A stretch of 64,000 nt of DNA from an uncultured Bacteroidia bacterium. GTDB taxonomy: Bacteria > Bacteroidota > Bacteroidia > Bacteroidales > CAJPTX01. The notes under the pieces are model-generated. The model made no database searches, had not been told where the DNA came from, and saw only the letters and a program-made list of their open reading frames with translations. Position numbers and translations under genes: made by a program. Positions 17,087 to 24,744 of the stretch are shown piece after piece. The DNA lies in assembly GCA_947252645.1 (NCBI GenBank), contig CAMXWF010000008.1, positions 51,523 through 115,522 of the forward strand. Direction: 5' to 3'. Each line of letters starts with the position of its first letter. The stretch's first letter is position 1.

Positions 17087-18595
17087 CTAGGTGGTTTCCT
17101 GGAGCTCAATGCCGAGGGCATCGTAGACGCCGTGGAGATCCTGGCTCGTGGTGGCTAGGACGAGGAGCCGGTCGCCATGGAGGATCTCGGAGTTGCCGTT
17201 GGGCATGATGAAGCCATCGTCGCGGCTTATGAGGATGATGAGCGAGTCGACCGGCAGGTGGAGCTCCACTATTTTTCGGCCGATTGCCGTGGAGTAGTCT
17301 GGCACGATGATTTCCTGGAGAAAGCTCTGGAAGTTCTGCCGGTGCTCTATTTGGAGGGGGTAGTTGGTGCTCTCGGTGGCGGGCAGGTCGACGCGGAAAA
17401 GACGCGCCACGGGCACGAGCGTCGTGCCCTGGATCAGCACGGAGAGTATGACGATGAACATGATGACATTGAGCACCGTGTAGGCGAACTCTTCCTCGAT
17501 GCCGTGGCCGATGAACATGAAGGGCATGATGGCAAACACCAAGGGGGCCGCACCCTTGAGGCCCACCCAGGAGATGAAGAGCTTCTCGGGATGCCCGATC
17601 CCCTTGAAGGGCAGAAGGCTAATATAGACCGAGAGCGTGCGGGCCACGAACATGAGGGCCAGCGCAACGACCAGGGCCTGGGGGGCGTATTTGAGGAGCT
17701 GCTCGAAGTTGAGCACCAGCCCCAGCGCCACGAAGATGACGATCTGCATGATCCAGGAGATGCCATCGAAGAACTTGAGGACGCTCTGCTTATGGATAAA
17801 GGCCTCCTTGCCAATCATGATGCCCGCGCAGTAGACGGCCAGCAGGCCATTGCCATGGAGCAACTCGGCCACGCTGTAGACGAAGATGGAGACCGAGAGC
17901 ACCAGCACGGAAAAGAGCCCGTCGTAGGGCAGGGCGACGCGGTTGATCAGGCGCGGGATCAGCCACCCGATGCCTATGCCGAGCAGGGCCCCGATGCCCA
18001 GGTTGGTGAACAGCTGTAGGCCCATGAGCCAGGGGTTGGCCTGCTCGCCCACAAGCCAGGCGATGGCCGTGGAGGTGAGCAGCAAGGCCATGGGATCATT
18101 ACTACCCGATTCGAACTCCAGGGTAGGCTTAAGCCGGTGTTTTAGGCCTAGCCCGCGCGAGCGAAGCACAGAGAAGACGGCGGCAGCATCGGTAGAGGAG
18201 ATGATAGCCCCCATGAGGAACGACTGCGCCGGGGTAATCCCCACCGGGCGGAAGGCCATGTAGGCTGCCAAGGCTGTAAGGATCGAGGTAAGCACCACAC
18301 CGAGCGTAGCCAGGGAGACACTGCGCCAGAGGATGGGGCGCACGTGACTAAAATTCGTATCCATGCCGCCCGTAAAGAGGATGATCGACAGGGCAATGAT
18401 GCTCAGGGAGCTGAGCCAATTCCAGTCGGTTACTCTCGCCAGCCCGAGCAGCTCGGGGCCTAGAGCCCACCCGAGCAGCATGAACACAAGCAGTGAAGGA
18501 ACCCCGAGCCGTCCGCTAGTCTTGCTGGCAAACACTGCCACGAAGAGCAGGAGGGCAGCGGTGAGCAGGGCCAAGTCAGGGTGCGCTAGCTCCAT
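17087..18595 (-). CDS. CPA1-family cation/proton antiporter with TrkA-C domain
   Basis: 502 residues. About 12 membrane segments occupy residues 8-385, with the CPA1 signature around 'FLMGAIISSTDAAAVFSVLRSRGLGLKHRLKPTLEFESGSNDPMA' (paired acidic transport residues in SSTDAAA and SGSNDP). A C-terminal cytosolic RCK/TrkA-C domain follows ('IGRKIVELHLPVDSLIILISRDDGFIMPNGNSEILHGDRLLVL'), normally a ligand-gating module. This architecture is that of the NhaP2/CvrA potassium/proton antiporters; exact ion choice is not certain from sequence. A thioesterase gene lies 42 nt upstream on the same strand. Confidence 0.9.
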   Translation of the reverse strand: MELAHPDLALLTAALLLFVAVFASKTSGRLGVPSLLVFMLLGWALGPELLGLARVTDWNWLSSLSIIALSIILFTGGMDTNFSHVRPILWRSVSLATLGVVLTSILTALAAYMAFRPVGITPAQSFLMGAIISSTDAAAVFSVLRSRGLGLKHRLKPTLEFESGSNDPMALLLTSTAIAWLVGEQANPWLMGLQLFTNLGIGALLGIGIGWLIPRLINRVALPYDGLFSVLVLSVSIFVYSVAELLHGNGLLAVYCAGIMIGKEAFIHKQSVLKFFDGISWIMQIVIFVALGLVLNFEQLLKYAPQALVVALALMFVARTLSVYISLLPFKGIGHPEKLFISWVGLKGAAPLVFAIMPFMFIGHGIEEEFAYTVLNVIMFIVILSVLIQGTTLVPVARLFRVDLPATESTNYPLQIEHRQNFQSFLQEIIVPDYSTAIGRKIVELHLPVDSLIILISRDDGFIMPNGNSEILHGDRLLVLATTSQDLHGVYDALGIELQETT

Positions 18596-18637
18596 GAATG
18601 CGATCTAAAGGCTAGGGGATTGAACTCAGGGATAGGG

Positions 18638-19069
18638 CTAGTGGTGTTGCGTTTCTGGTGGATTGGCCAGCTTGCTCATGAAGCGCTGTGCGTCAACCAC
18701 TACGCGGGAATGGGAGGCCCTGGCCAGCTGCTCTCCCCTGTAGGAGGCCTCGAGGGTGAATTCGAGCGTGCGCCCCTGGGCTGCAGTCAACGTGGCGCAC
18801 ACCTGGATGGTGACCCCCGGGAGCGTAGGGCGCAGGTGGTGGAGGGTAAACTCAACGCCAACCGTCGTTTGCCCCTGGGGCAGAGCATCGTGGAGGAGAT
18901 GGCAGCAGGTGGCCTCCATGAAGGCCACTAGGCGCGGGGAGGCCAGCACAGGCAGGGCACCAGAGCCCCAATGCTGGGCAGTGTCCCCATCGGCTACGGG
19001 CCAATCCATCGCGAACTCTTTCCCCACTAGCTCTTCGATCGTACTCCCCATCCTCTCAGCCTTACGCAT
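18638..19069 (-). CDS. hotdog-fold thioesterase-family protein (FlK-like)
   Basis: 143 residues (or 137 if the ATG at 19051 is used). Matches the small hotdog-fold family that includes fluoroacetyl-CoA thioesterase: 'VLASPRLVAFMEATCCHLLHDAL' and 'TTVGVEFTLHHLRPTLPGVTIQVCATL' are the typical substrate-helix and strand blocks. It probably hydrolyses or binds an acyl-CoA; the substrate is unknown. A TACCTTTG box lies 13 nt upstream of the first ATG. That very short spacing slightly favours the 19051 start. Confidence 0.8.
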   Translation of the reverse strand: MRKAERMGSTIEELVGKEFAMDWPVADGDTAQHWGSGALPVLASPRLVAFMEATCCHLLHDALPQGQTTVGVEFTLHHLRPTLPGVTIQVCATLTAAQGRTLEFTLEASYRGEQLARASHSRVVVDAQRFMSKLANPPETQHH

Positions 19070-19081
19070 TTAGTTCCCGGG

Positions 19082-19089
19082 CAAAGGTA
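19082..19089 (-). promoter_or_regulatory. -7 element TACCTTTG upstream of the thioesterase gene
   Basis: Minus-strand TACCTTTG within the 74-nt gap between plsY and the thioesterase gene. It suggests separate transcription of the thioesterase-antiporter pair. No matching -33 box. Confidence 0.4.
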
Positions 19090-19143
19090 GTAAAGTTCCA
19101 TGGAATAGGCCTTGCGGCGTGGCGATTGGCGCGCTACGGGTGG

Positions 19144-19797
19144 TCATCGACCCTGCGAGCCGTGCTTGGTGGGGGCGAATCGGCTCTCCTGTCCCCGCAG
19201 CAGTCGGGCGATATTGGCCCGGTGGGTCCAAACGACCAGGATGGCGATCGCTAGGCCGAAGCCTAGGAGCCAGGGGCAGCGCACGTGGAAGAGGAAGTAG
19301 AGCGCAAGGGGATAGCTCAGCGTGGCCAGCATGGAGCCGAGGGAGACGTAGCGCGTGGTAAGCAGGACGAGCGCAAAGAGGCCCAGGGCTACCAGCGTGG
19401 CCCCGGGGTGGAGGGCCAAGGCTACGCCGCAGAGGGTGGCTACGCCCTTGCCGCCCCGGAAGTGGGCAAACAGGGGGAAGACGTGGCCGAGGAAAGCTGC
19501 CAAGCCAAGGGCTACGCCGAGCGCCTCGGGGGGGAGGGGGCTGGCGGGGAGGAGGGCGAAGAAGAGCATGCGCCCCAGCCAAAGGGCCAAGAACCCCTTG
19601 CACACGTCGAGCGCAAAGACCGCAAGCCCGGGCCCAAGCCCCAGCACACGGATGGTGTTGGTGGCCCCGGCATTGTGACTCCCGTACTCGCGCACATCGA
19701 CCTGGAAAAACAGCTGCCCCACCCATACCGCGGTGGGGATGCTGCCCAAGAGATAAGCCAGAAGGATCACGAGGAGGACGGTCAATGCGGTTGCCAT
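19144..19797 (-). CDS. plsY: acyl-phosphate:glycerol-3-phosphate acyltransferase
   Basis: 217 residues, polytopic membrane protein. Transfers an acyl group from acyl-phosphate to glycerol-3-phosphate, the first step of phospholipid synthesis. PlsY motifs: 'GSIPTAVWVGQLFF' (motif 1), 'REYGSHNAGATNTIRVLG' and 'FLGHVFPLFAHFRGGKGVATLCG' (motif 2, phosphate loop). The ATG at 19797 opens the first membrane helix; the frame runs on upstream without homology. The gene for the acyl-phosphate supplier PlsX is not in the window. Confidence 0.96.
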   Translation of the reverse strand: MATALTVLLVILLAYLLGSIPTAVWVGQLFFQVDVREYGSHNAGATNTIRVLGLGPGLAVFALDVCKGFLALWLGRMLFFALLPASPLPPEALGVALGLAAFLGHVFPLFAHFRGGKGVATLCGVALALHPGATLVALGLFALVLLTTRYVSLGSMLATLSYPLALYFLFHVRCPWLLGFGLAIAILVVWTHRANIARLLRGQESRFAPTKHGSQGR

Positions 19798-19823
19798 GTT
19801 GCGGAGTCGGTTAGCTAGCGGCG

Positions 19824-19841
19824 CGAAAATAGCTACTTTTG
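19824..19841. promoter_or_regulatory. overlapping divergent -7-like elements between plsY and the helical-repeat gene
   Basis: On the plus strand TACTTTTG (19834-19841) fits TAnnTTTG and is 44 nt before the ATG at 19886. On the minus strand TATTTTCG (19824-19831) is a one-base variant, 26 nt before plsY. No clear -33 boxes are seen on either side. Confidence 0.35.
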
Positions 19842-19885
19842 CGCCGACAGAGTGCTGGGGCACCAAAAATTAGGGGGAACGGGAC

Positions 19886-20485
19886 ATGCGCAGAGAGCAG
19901 TCGGCAGAGCATGGAGAAGCCCATCGGCGGGCGGAACTGGACAGGCTCATGGCTGCGCTCCGTGGGGCCGATAGGGGTCAGCAACTTGCGGCGCTGCGTG
20001 CTCTGGCCAAGGCGCCAGACCTCCAGCAGGGGCCGGCACTGCTGGCCTTGCTCACCGAGCCCACCACCCCGCCAGCACTGGGGCAGGAGCTTTTCCATCT
20101 GCTCGCCAACGCCAAGGTCAGCTCGCTGGTTCCCGCAGTGGGAGCTGCCCTAGCCGAGGCCAACACGCCGCACGCCCTCCAGCTTCTTTTGCAGCTCTGC
20201 TGGCAGAGTCCGCTCGACTTCTCGCCCCTGCTGCCGCAGCTCGTGCCGCTCATCGCCCATGAGGACTTGCAGGTGCAGATAGAGGCCGTAACCAGCGTGC
20301 GCTATGCCCTGGATCGCTGCCCAGCAGGGCTACTAGAGCAGGTAGTAGCGCAGCTGACGGCGCTGCGGAAGCAAAAGCCAGAAAAGACCACCGACGCCCT
20401 GCTGGCCGAGACGCTTAATGCGGCCAAGTACCGCCTGAGCGACCAGTCGGGCTCGGCGGAGCTGGACTACCAAGCGGAGCCCTAA
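19886..20485 (+). CDS. HEAT-like helical-repeat protein, function unknown
   Basis: 199 residues, soluble and mostly alpha-helical. Regular Leu/Ala-rich helix pairs are seen: 'QQLAALRALAKAPDLQQGPALLALL', 'SSLVPAVGAALAEAN', 'SPLLPQLVPLIAHEDLQVQIEAVTSVRYAL'. These resemble HEAT/armadillo repeats, with the typical 'DxxVQxxAxxxL' consensus in 'EDLQVQIEAVTSV'. Such proteins usually mediate protein-protein contacts. The start at 19886 is the first ATG after a plausible promoter. A terminator follows directly, so it is probably monocistronic. Confidence 0.75.
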   Translation: MRREQSAEHGEAHRRAELDRLMAALRGADRGQQLAALRALAKAPDLQQGPALLALLTEPTTPPALGQELFHLLANAKVSSLVPAVGAALAEANTPHALQLLLQLCWQSPLDFSPLLPQLVPLIAHEDLQVQIEAVTSVRYALDRCPAGLLEQVVAQLTALRKQKPEKTTDALLAETLNAAKYRLSDQSGSAELDYQAEP

Positions 20486-20501
20486 GCGTGGGGCCACCAT
20501 G

Positions 20502-20525
20502 CACCCCAAGAGGGGGGTGATTTTT
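20502..20525 (+). terminator. intrinsic terminator of the helical-repeat gene
   Basis: CACCCC (20502-20507) pairs with GGGGTG (20514-20519) around a 6-nt loop, followed by A and five T. It starts 17 nt after the stop codon. Confidence 0.7.
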
Positions 20526-20599
20526 GCCCTGGAGGCAAGGGATTCGCCTGGGGGTAAGAATCCCCATTTTTGGCGATACGTGCCTTGCGGCGCATGCTC

Positions 20600-20607
20600 T
20601 ACCTTTG
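20600..20607 (+). promoter_or_regulatory. -7 element TACCTTTG upstream of feoAB
   Basis: TACCTTTG 33 nt before the feoAB ATG. The nearest TTTG (20569-20572) is 27 nt upstream, too far for the usual -33 box. No Fur box could be identified with confidence. Confidence 0.45.
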
Positions 20608-20640
20608 CGCCCTACTGGTTCAACAGGCATAGCGCGCGAT

Positions 20641-23280
20641 ATGAGCAGAGGAGAACAGGTCGCCCCGCAGGGGGCGAGAACCACGCTGGATCGATTGTCC
20701 GTGGGGGCCAAGGGTAGGATCGTGTCGGTGGGCGGGCACGGGGCATTCCGCAAGCGTATACTCGAGATGGGGTTTGTAGCGGGACGTGAGGTGGAGGTGC
20801 TCGGCAAGGCGCCCCTGGGCGACCCCACGTGTTACCAGCTCCTCGGCTACGTGGCCTCCATGCGCGCCAGCGAAGCGGCGCTGATCAGCGTGGATAGGCT
20901 AGAGGCCTCCCCCACCCCAGCCGGGGGCCAGGCAGAGCAAGAGGCCAGCGAAGAAGGTACACAGCTAGCGCACCAGGCGGGTGGAGATGGCCCAGCGCAA
21001 CAGGCCGAGCCGGAGTCTACTCCACCCCAGGCGGCCAAGGAGCCTGTCACCCCGCGGGGCGGCAAGGGCCCCAAGAAGACGATCCGCGTGGCCCTGCTGG
21101 GCAATCCGAATGCCGGCAAGACGACCATTTTCAACTACGCCTCGGGGCTACGGGCCCACACGGGCAACTACGGGGGCGTGACGGTTGACTCACGCACGGG
21201 CTACTACACCCTGGATGGCTACCGTTTCGAGATCACCGACCTGCCCGGCACCTACAGCCTGACCGCCTACTCGCCCGAGGAGCTCTACGTGCGCAACCAC
21301 CTGCTGGAGGCCAGCCCCGACGTGGTGATCGATGTGTTGGACTCCAACAGCCTGGCGCGCAACCTCTACCTGACCCTCGAGCTGCTCGAGATGGGGCAGC
21401 ACGTGGTGCTAGCCCTCAACATGTACGATGAACTTCGCCAACGGGGGGACAGGATCGATAGGCTGCGCCTTGGGGGGATGCTGGGGGTGCCGACCGTGGC
21501 CACGGTCGGCCGCACCGGCGAGGGAATCGAGGCCCTATTCCGGGCAGTTATCAAAAGCTATGAGCACCAGCAACCCATCAAGCCAGAGGCCTTGGGGCAC
21601 TACCCGGCCGTGCTGCAGCGCACCGTGGCACAGATAGGCGAAGACTTCTCCCGCTGGCCACAGGGGCAACTCTGGTCGCCGCTGGAGCGTAGCTACCATG
21701 CGCTCAAGCTCGTAGAGCGCGACAAGGAGCAGGAGACGTGGTTTCGCCAGCTCGACCCGCCGCCCTACTTGCAGGCGCGCGTGCAGGAGCACATAGGGGC
21801 TCTGGAGCAGACCGTGCAGGTGGACTCTGAGACCTACGCCACCGATGCCCGCTACCAATACATCGACCACGTGGTGGGCCAATGCCTCATCAAAGGCCCC
21901 TACCCAGCGCAGCAAAAACGCAAGCGGCACCTCGATGGCATCTTCACGCACCGGATCTGGGGTCTACCGATTTTCTTTGCGCTGCTGTGGCTGATGTTTT
22001 GGATCACCTTTACCGTGGGGGCCTATCCCCAGGCGTGGATTGAGAGCCTGGTAGGCTGGTTGGGTGGCTTGGTGGAGACGCTCATGCCCCAAGGCCCCAT
22101 ACGGGATCTGCTGGTCAACGGCATCATCGGGGGCGTAGGCAGCGTGATAGTGTTCCTGCCGCAGATCATGCTCCTGTTCTTCTGCATTGCGCTGCTGGAG
22201 GACACGGGCTACATGGCGCGCGCCGTGTTTTTGATGGATAAGCTCATGCGGCAGTTTGGGCTACACGGTCGTTCCTTCATTCCCCTGCTCATGGGTTTTG
22301 GGTGCAGCGTGCCGGCCATCATGGCCACCCGGGCCATCAACGACCGCAAGGTGCGCATGGCGACGATTCTGGTCAACCCCTTCGTGTCGTGCAGCGCGCG
22401 GCTCACGGTCTACGTGCTCATCATCTACACCTTCTTCCCTCGGTATAAGGCCACGGCGTTTCTGGGGATCTACCTGCTGGGGATCGTGCTGGCGCTGCTG
22501 ATGGCTTGGCTTTTCCGCAGGACGCTTTTCCGCGGGGAAGATGCCCCCTTCATCATGGAGCTGCCGCCCTATCGTCTCCCGACCCTCACGGCCTCCCTAC
22601 ACCACATGTGGGAGAAGGCGGTGCAGTACCTCAAGAAGATGGGGAGCGTGATCTTGGTAGCCTCGATAATCATCTGGTTCTTGGGCTATTTCCCGCAAAC
22701 TACCAGCCGCGACGAGGAGTTTGCGGCATCGGTGGCGGACTACGGGGCGCAAGTGGCCGCGCGGCAAGCACGGGGCGAGCTGGACACCCTGACGGCCGCA
22801 GCGGCCCTGGACGGATATCGCGATTCCATCGCGCGGCTTCACGATGAGCTCCAGCTGCAGGAGTCGATTTTGGGGCGCATGGGGCAGTGGGTGGAGCCCG
22901 CCATCCGACCTCTGGGGTTTGACTGGCGGGTGGGGGTGTGCCTGCTATCAGGCGCTGCGGCCAAGGAGGTGGTGGTAAGTACCCTGGGGGTGCTGCTCCA
23001 GACGGAGGCAGAGGACGAGAACTCCCCGCAGCTCCGAGAGCAACTCCAGCGCGCCACCTGGGGGCCTGGGCCGCGGCAGGGTGAGCCTCTCTTCAGCATC
23101 CCGATGGCCTTGGCGTTCTTGGTGTTCGTGGCTCTCTACATGCCATGCATCGCCTCGATAGCGGCCGTGCGGCGCGAGGCCAATGGCTGGAAATGGGCGC
23201 TCTTCGCCATAGCCTACACCACCCTACTGGCCTACCTGATGGCCTGGCTGGCCTACGGGGTTGCGAACATGGTGGCGTAG
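20641..23280 (+). CDS. feoB: FeoA-FeoB fusion, ferrous iron transporter
   Basis: 879 residues. Residues 13-88 are a FeoA (SH3-like) domain ('LSVGAKGRIVSVGG', 'RKRILEMGFVAGREVEVLGKAPLGDP'). An acidic, Gln/Pro-rich linker (about 89-146) joins it to a complete FeoB. The G domain has G1 'GNPNAGKTTIF' (154-164), the 'GNYGGVTVD' switch, G3 'DLPGTYSL' and G4 'NMYD'. The membrane part carries the two Gate motifs, e.g. 'FIPLLMGFGCSVPAIMATR' and 'LLSGAAAKEVVVSTLGVLL'. It imports Fe2+ across the inner membrane, driven or gated by GTP hydrolysis. The ATG at 20641 was chosen because FeoA homology begins there. A Cys-rich/HMA membrane-protein gene follows 0.18 kb later. Confidence 0.95.
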   Translation: MSRGEQVAPQGARTTLDRLSVGAKGRIVSVGGHGAFRKRILEMGFVAGREVEVLGKAPLGDPTCYQLLGYVASMRASEAALISVDRLEASPTPAGGQAEQEASEEGTQLAHQAGGDGPAQQAEPESTPPQAAKEPVTPRGGKGPKKTIRVALLGNPNAGKTTIFNYASGLRAHTGNYGGVTVDSRTGYYTLDGYRFEITDLPGTYSLTAYSPEELYVRNHLLEASPDVVIDVLDSNSLARNLYLTLELLEMGQHVVLALNMYDELRQRGDRIDRLRLGGMLGVPTVATVGRTGEGIEALFRAVIKSYEHQQPIKPEALGHYPAVLQRTVAQIGEDFSRWPQGQLWSPLERSYHALKLVERDKEQETWFRQLDPPPYLQARVQEHIGALEQTVQVDSETYATDARYQYIDHVVGQCLIKGPYPAQQKRKRHLDGIFTHRIWGLPIFFALLWLMFWITFTVGAYPQAWIESLVGWLGGLVETLMPQGPIRDLLVNGIIGGVGSVIVFLPQIMLLFFCIALLEDTGYMARAVFLMDKLMRQFGLHGRSFIPLLMGFGCSVPAIMATRAINDRKVRMATILVNPFVSCSARLTVYVLIIYTFFPRYKATAFLGIYLLGIVLALLMAWLFRRTLFRGEDAPFIMELPPYRLPTLTASLHHMWEKAVQYLKKMGSVILVASIIIWFLGYFPQTTSRDEEFAASVADYGAQVAARQARGELDTLTAAAALDGYRDSIARLHDELQLQESILGRMGQWVEPAIRPLGFDWRVGVCLLSGAAAKEVVVSTLGVLLQTEAEDENSPQLREQLQRATWGPGPRQGEPLFSIPMALAFLVFVALYMPCIASIAAVRREANGWKWALFAIAYTTLLAYLMAWLAYGVANMVA

Positions 23281-23435
23281 GCCAGGGGAGACCGAGCGAG
23301 CAGCTAGCGGGTGTGCTGGATGCCCCGATGAGCGTAACGAGGCCCGCAGGTGGGGCGGACAGCCCTCGGGGCGCGAGGGGCAAGAGGCCCTAGGCGCGGC
23401 GTGCGGACTCCAATGGGGGGAGTTGGGCAAATCGC

Positions 23436-23443
23436 TATCTTTG
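23436..23443 (+). promoter_or_regulatory. -7 element TATCTTTG upstream of the HMA gene
   Basis: TATCTTTG 26 nt before the ATG at 23470, in the gap after feoAB. It suggests that the small metal-binding protein can be made independently of FeoAB. Confidence 0.45.
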
Positions 23444-23469
23444 CACAACAAGTTTTGGAGGACATGCGG

Positions 23470-23850
23470 ATGGTGGGGTTCAACTGGCAGTGGGTGGTGC
23501 TGGCCCTGCTGGGGCTAGTGGTTTTTGTGCTGGCCATAGGGTGGATCTATAGACGATTGCGGCATCCTGGGCAGGGATGCGGCTGCGAAGGCTGCGGGGC
23601 GGCTGGGAGCGCGGTGCCGCCGCGGGACGCACAGCAGGGATCGCAGGAGCTGGACTTCGTGGCGCCGGCCATCCACTGCGAGGGGTGCGCCAGCAAGATA
23701 ACCGAGTCGCTTACCAAGATGGCAGGGGTGACGGGGGTGCAGGTGGATGTGGAGAAGCAGACGGTGCATGTGGCGTTGGACGGGCGCCCAGGGATGGAGG
23801 CGCGCATCGTCAAGCGGCTGACGAAGCTTGGTTTTCCGCCGCGTGGGTAG
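23470..23850 (+). CDS. FeoB-associated Cys-rich-type membrane protein fused to a heavy-metal-associated domain
   Basis: 126 residues. Residues 7-28 are one membrane helix (WVVLALLGLVVFVLAIGWIY), followed by a basic stop and a Cys cluster CGCEGC (37-42), as in FeoB-associated Cys-rich proteins. Then comes an HMA ferredoxin-fold domain with a CxxC site (IHCEGCASKI, Cys70/Cys73) and the typical 'VTGVQVDVEKQTVHVAL' strands. Start 23470 has GGAGG 8 nt upstream; an ATG at 23464 is the alternative. The place after feoAB suggests a link to Fe2+ or copper handling at the inner membrane, but no metal can be assigned. The two metal-site modules in one small protein are unusual. Confidence 0.82.
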   Translation: MVGFNWQWVVLALLGLVVFVLAIGWIYRRLRHPGQGCGCEGCGAAGSAVPPRDAQQGSQELDFVAPAIHCEGCASKITESLTKMAGVTGVQVDVEKQTVHVALDGRPGMEARIVKRLTKLGFPPRG

Positions 23851-23866
23851 CTATTCGTAGCTTGGG

Positions 23867-24610
23867 GTGCGCTACCGACTGACGCTCTCGTACGCAGGCA
23901 CCCGCTACCATGGGTGGCAACGTCAGCCCAACGCCTGTACGGTGGAGCAGACGGTGGAGGAGTCGCTGTCGTTTTTGCTCCGGGAGCGCGTGGAGGTGGT
24001 GGGGTGTGGGCGGACGGACACGGGGGTGCATGCCCGCTACTACGTGGCGCACTTCGATACCAGCAGCCCCATGCCAGGGGAGCAGATTGCGCTACGGCTG
24101 AACCACATGCTCCCGCCCGACATCGCCATACTGGGATGCAAGGAGGCCGCCCCCGCCTTCCACGCGCGCTACGATGCCACGGCGCGCACCTACGAATACT
24201 GGATAGCGCGGCAGAAAACGCCCTTCCTTCCTGGACTGGCCTACAGCTACACGGCGCCGCTCGACCTACAGGCCATGGAGGAGAGCGCGAGGCAGCTCAT
24301 GGGCTTCGGCGATTTCGCAGCGTTTTGCAAGGTAGGAAGTGACAACCGAACAACGCGCTGCCGGCTCAGCGAGTCGACCTGGCAGGCGCAGGGGGGGCTC
24401 CTGGTCTACCGGGTGACGGCGGACCGCTTCCTGCGCAACATGGTACGCGCCATGGTGGGGACGCTGCTGGAGGTGGGGCGCCACCGTCGGGCTGGCGACC
24501 TCTCCCCCCTGGCCAGTGGGGCCAACCGCAGCATGGCCGGGGAATCGGTGCCGGCCATGGGCCTCTACCTAGTGGGTGTGGAGTTCTCTGGTGATGACGA
24601 CAAGCCCTGA
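23867..24610 (+). CDS. truA: tRNA pseudouridine(38-40) synthase
   Basis: 247 residues. Converts U38-U40 of the tRNA anticodon arm to pseudouridine. The catalytic Asp is in 'GCGRTDTGVHARYYVAHFD'; other TruA blocks are 'LSYAGTRYHGWQRQPN' at the N-terminus, 'FHARYDATARTYEYWI' and 'FLRNMVRAMVGTLLEVG'. The start is GTG at 23867, 16 nt after the HMA gene, with no better ATG; homology begins at this codon. Probably co-transcribed with the HMA gene. Confidence 0.95.
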   Translation: MRYRLTLSYAGTRYHGWQRQPNACTVEQTVEESLSFLLRERVEVVGCGRTDTGVHARYYVAHFDTSSPMPGEQIALRLNHMLPPDIAILGCKEAAPAFHARYDATARTYEYWIARQKTPFLPGLAYSYTAPLDLQAMEESARQLMGFGDFAAFCKVGSDNRTTRCRLSESTWQAQGGLLVYRVTADRFLRNMVRAMVGTLLEVGRHRRAGDLSPLASGANRSMAGESVPAMGLYLVGVEFSGDDDKP

Positions 24611-24744
24611 GCAGCGCGACTAGAGCTGCGGGCATGGCAGTTAGCGGGGGAGACCTGCGGTGACGCAGCATGGGCCAAGGCCTGAAGGATGAAACATTTT
24701 GAGGGGTGACCACGTACAATGGTGCGGGTTGGTGTGTGGGCTGT

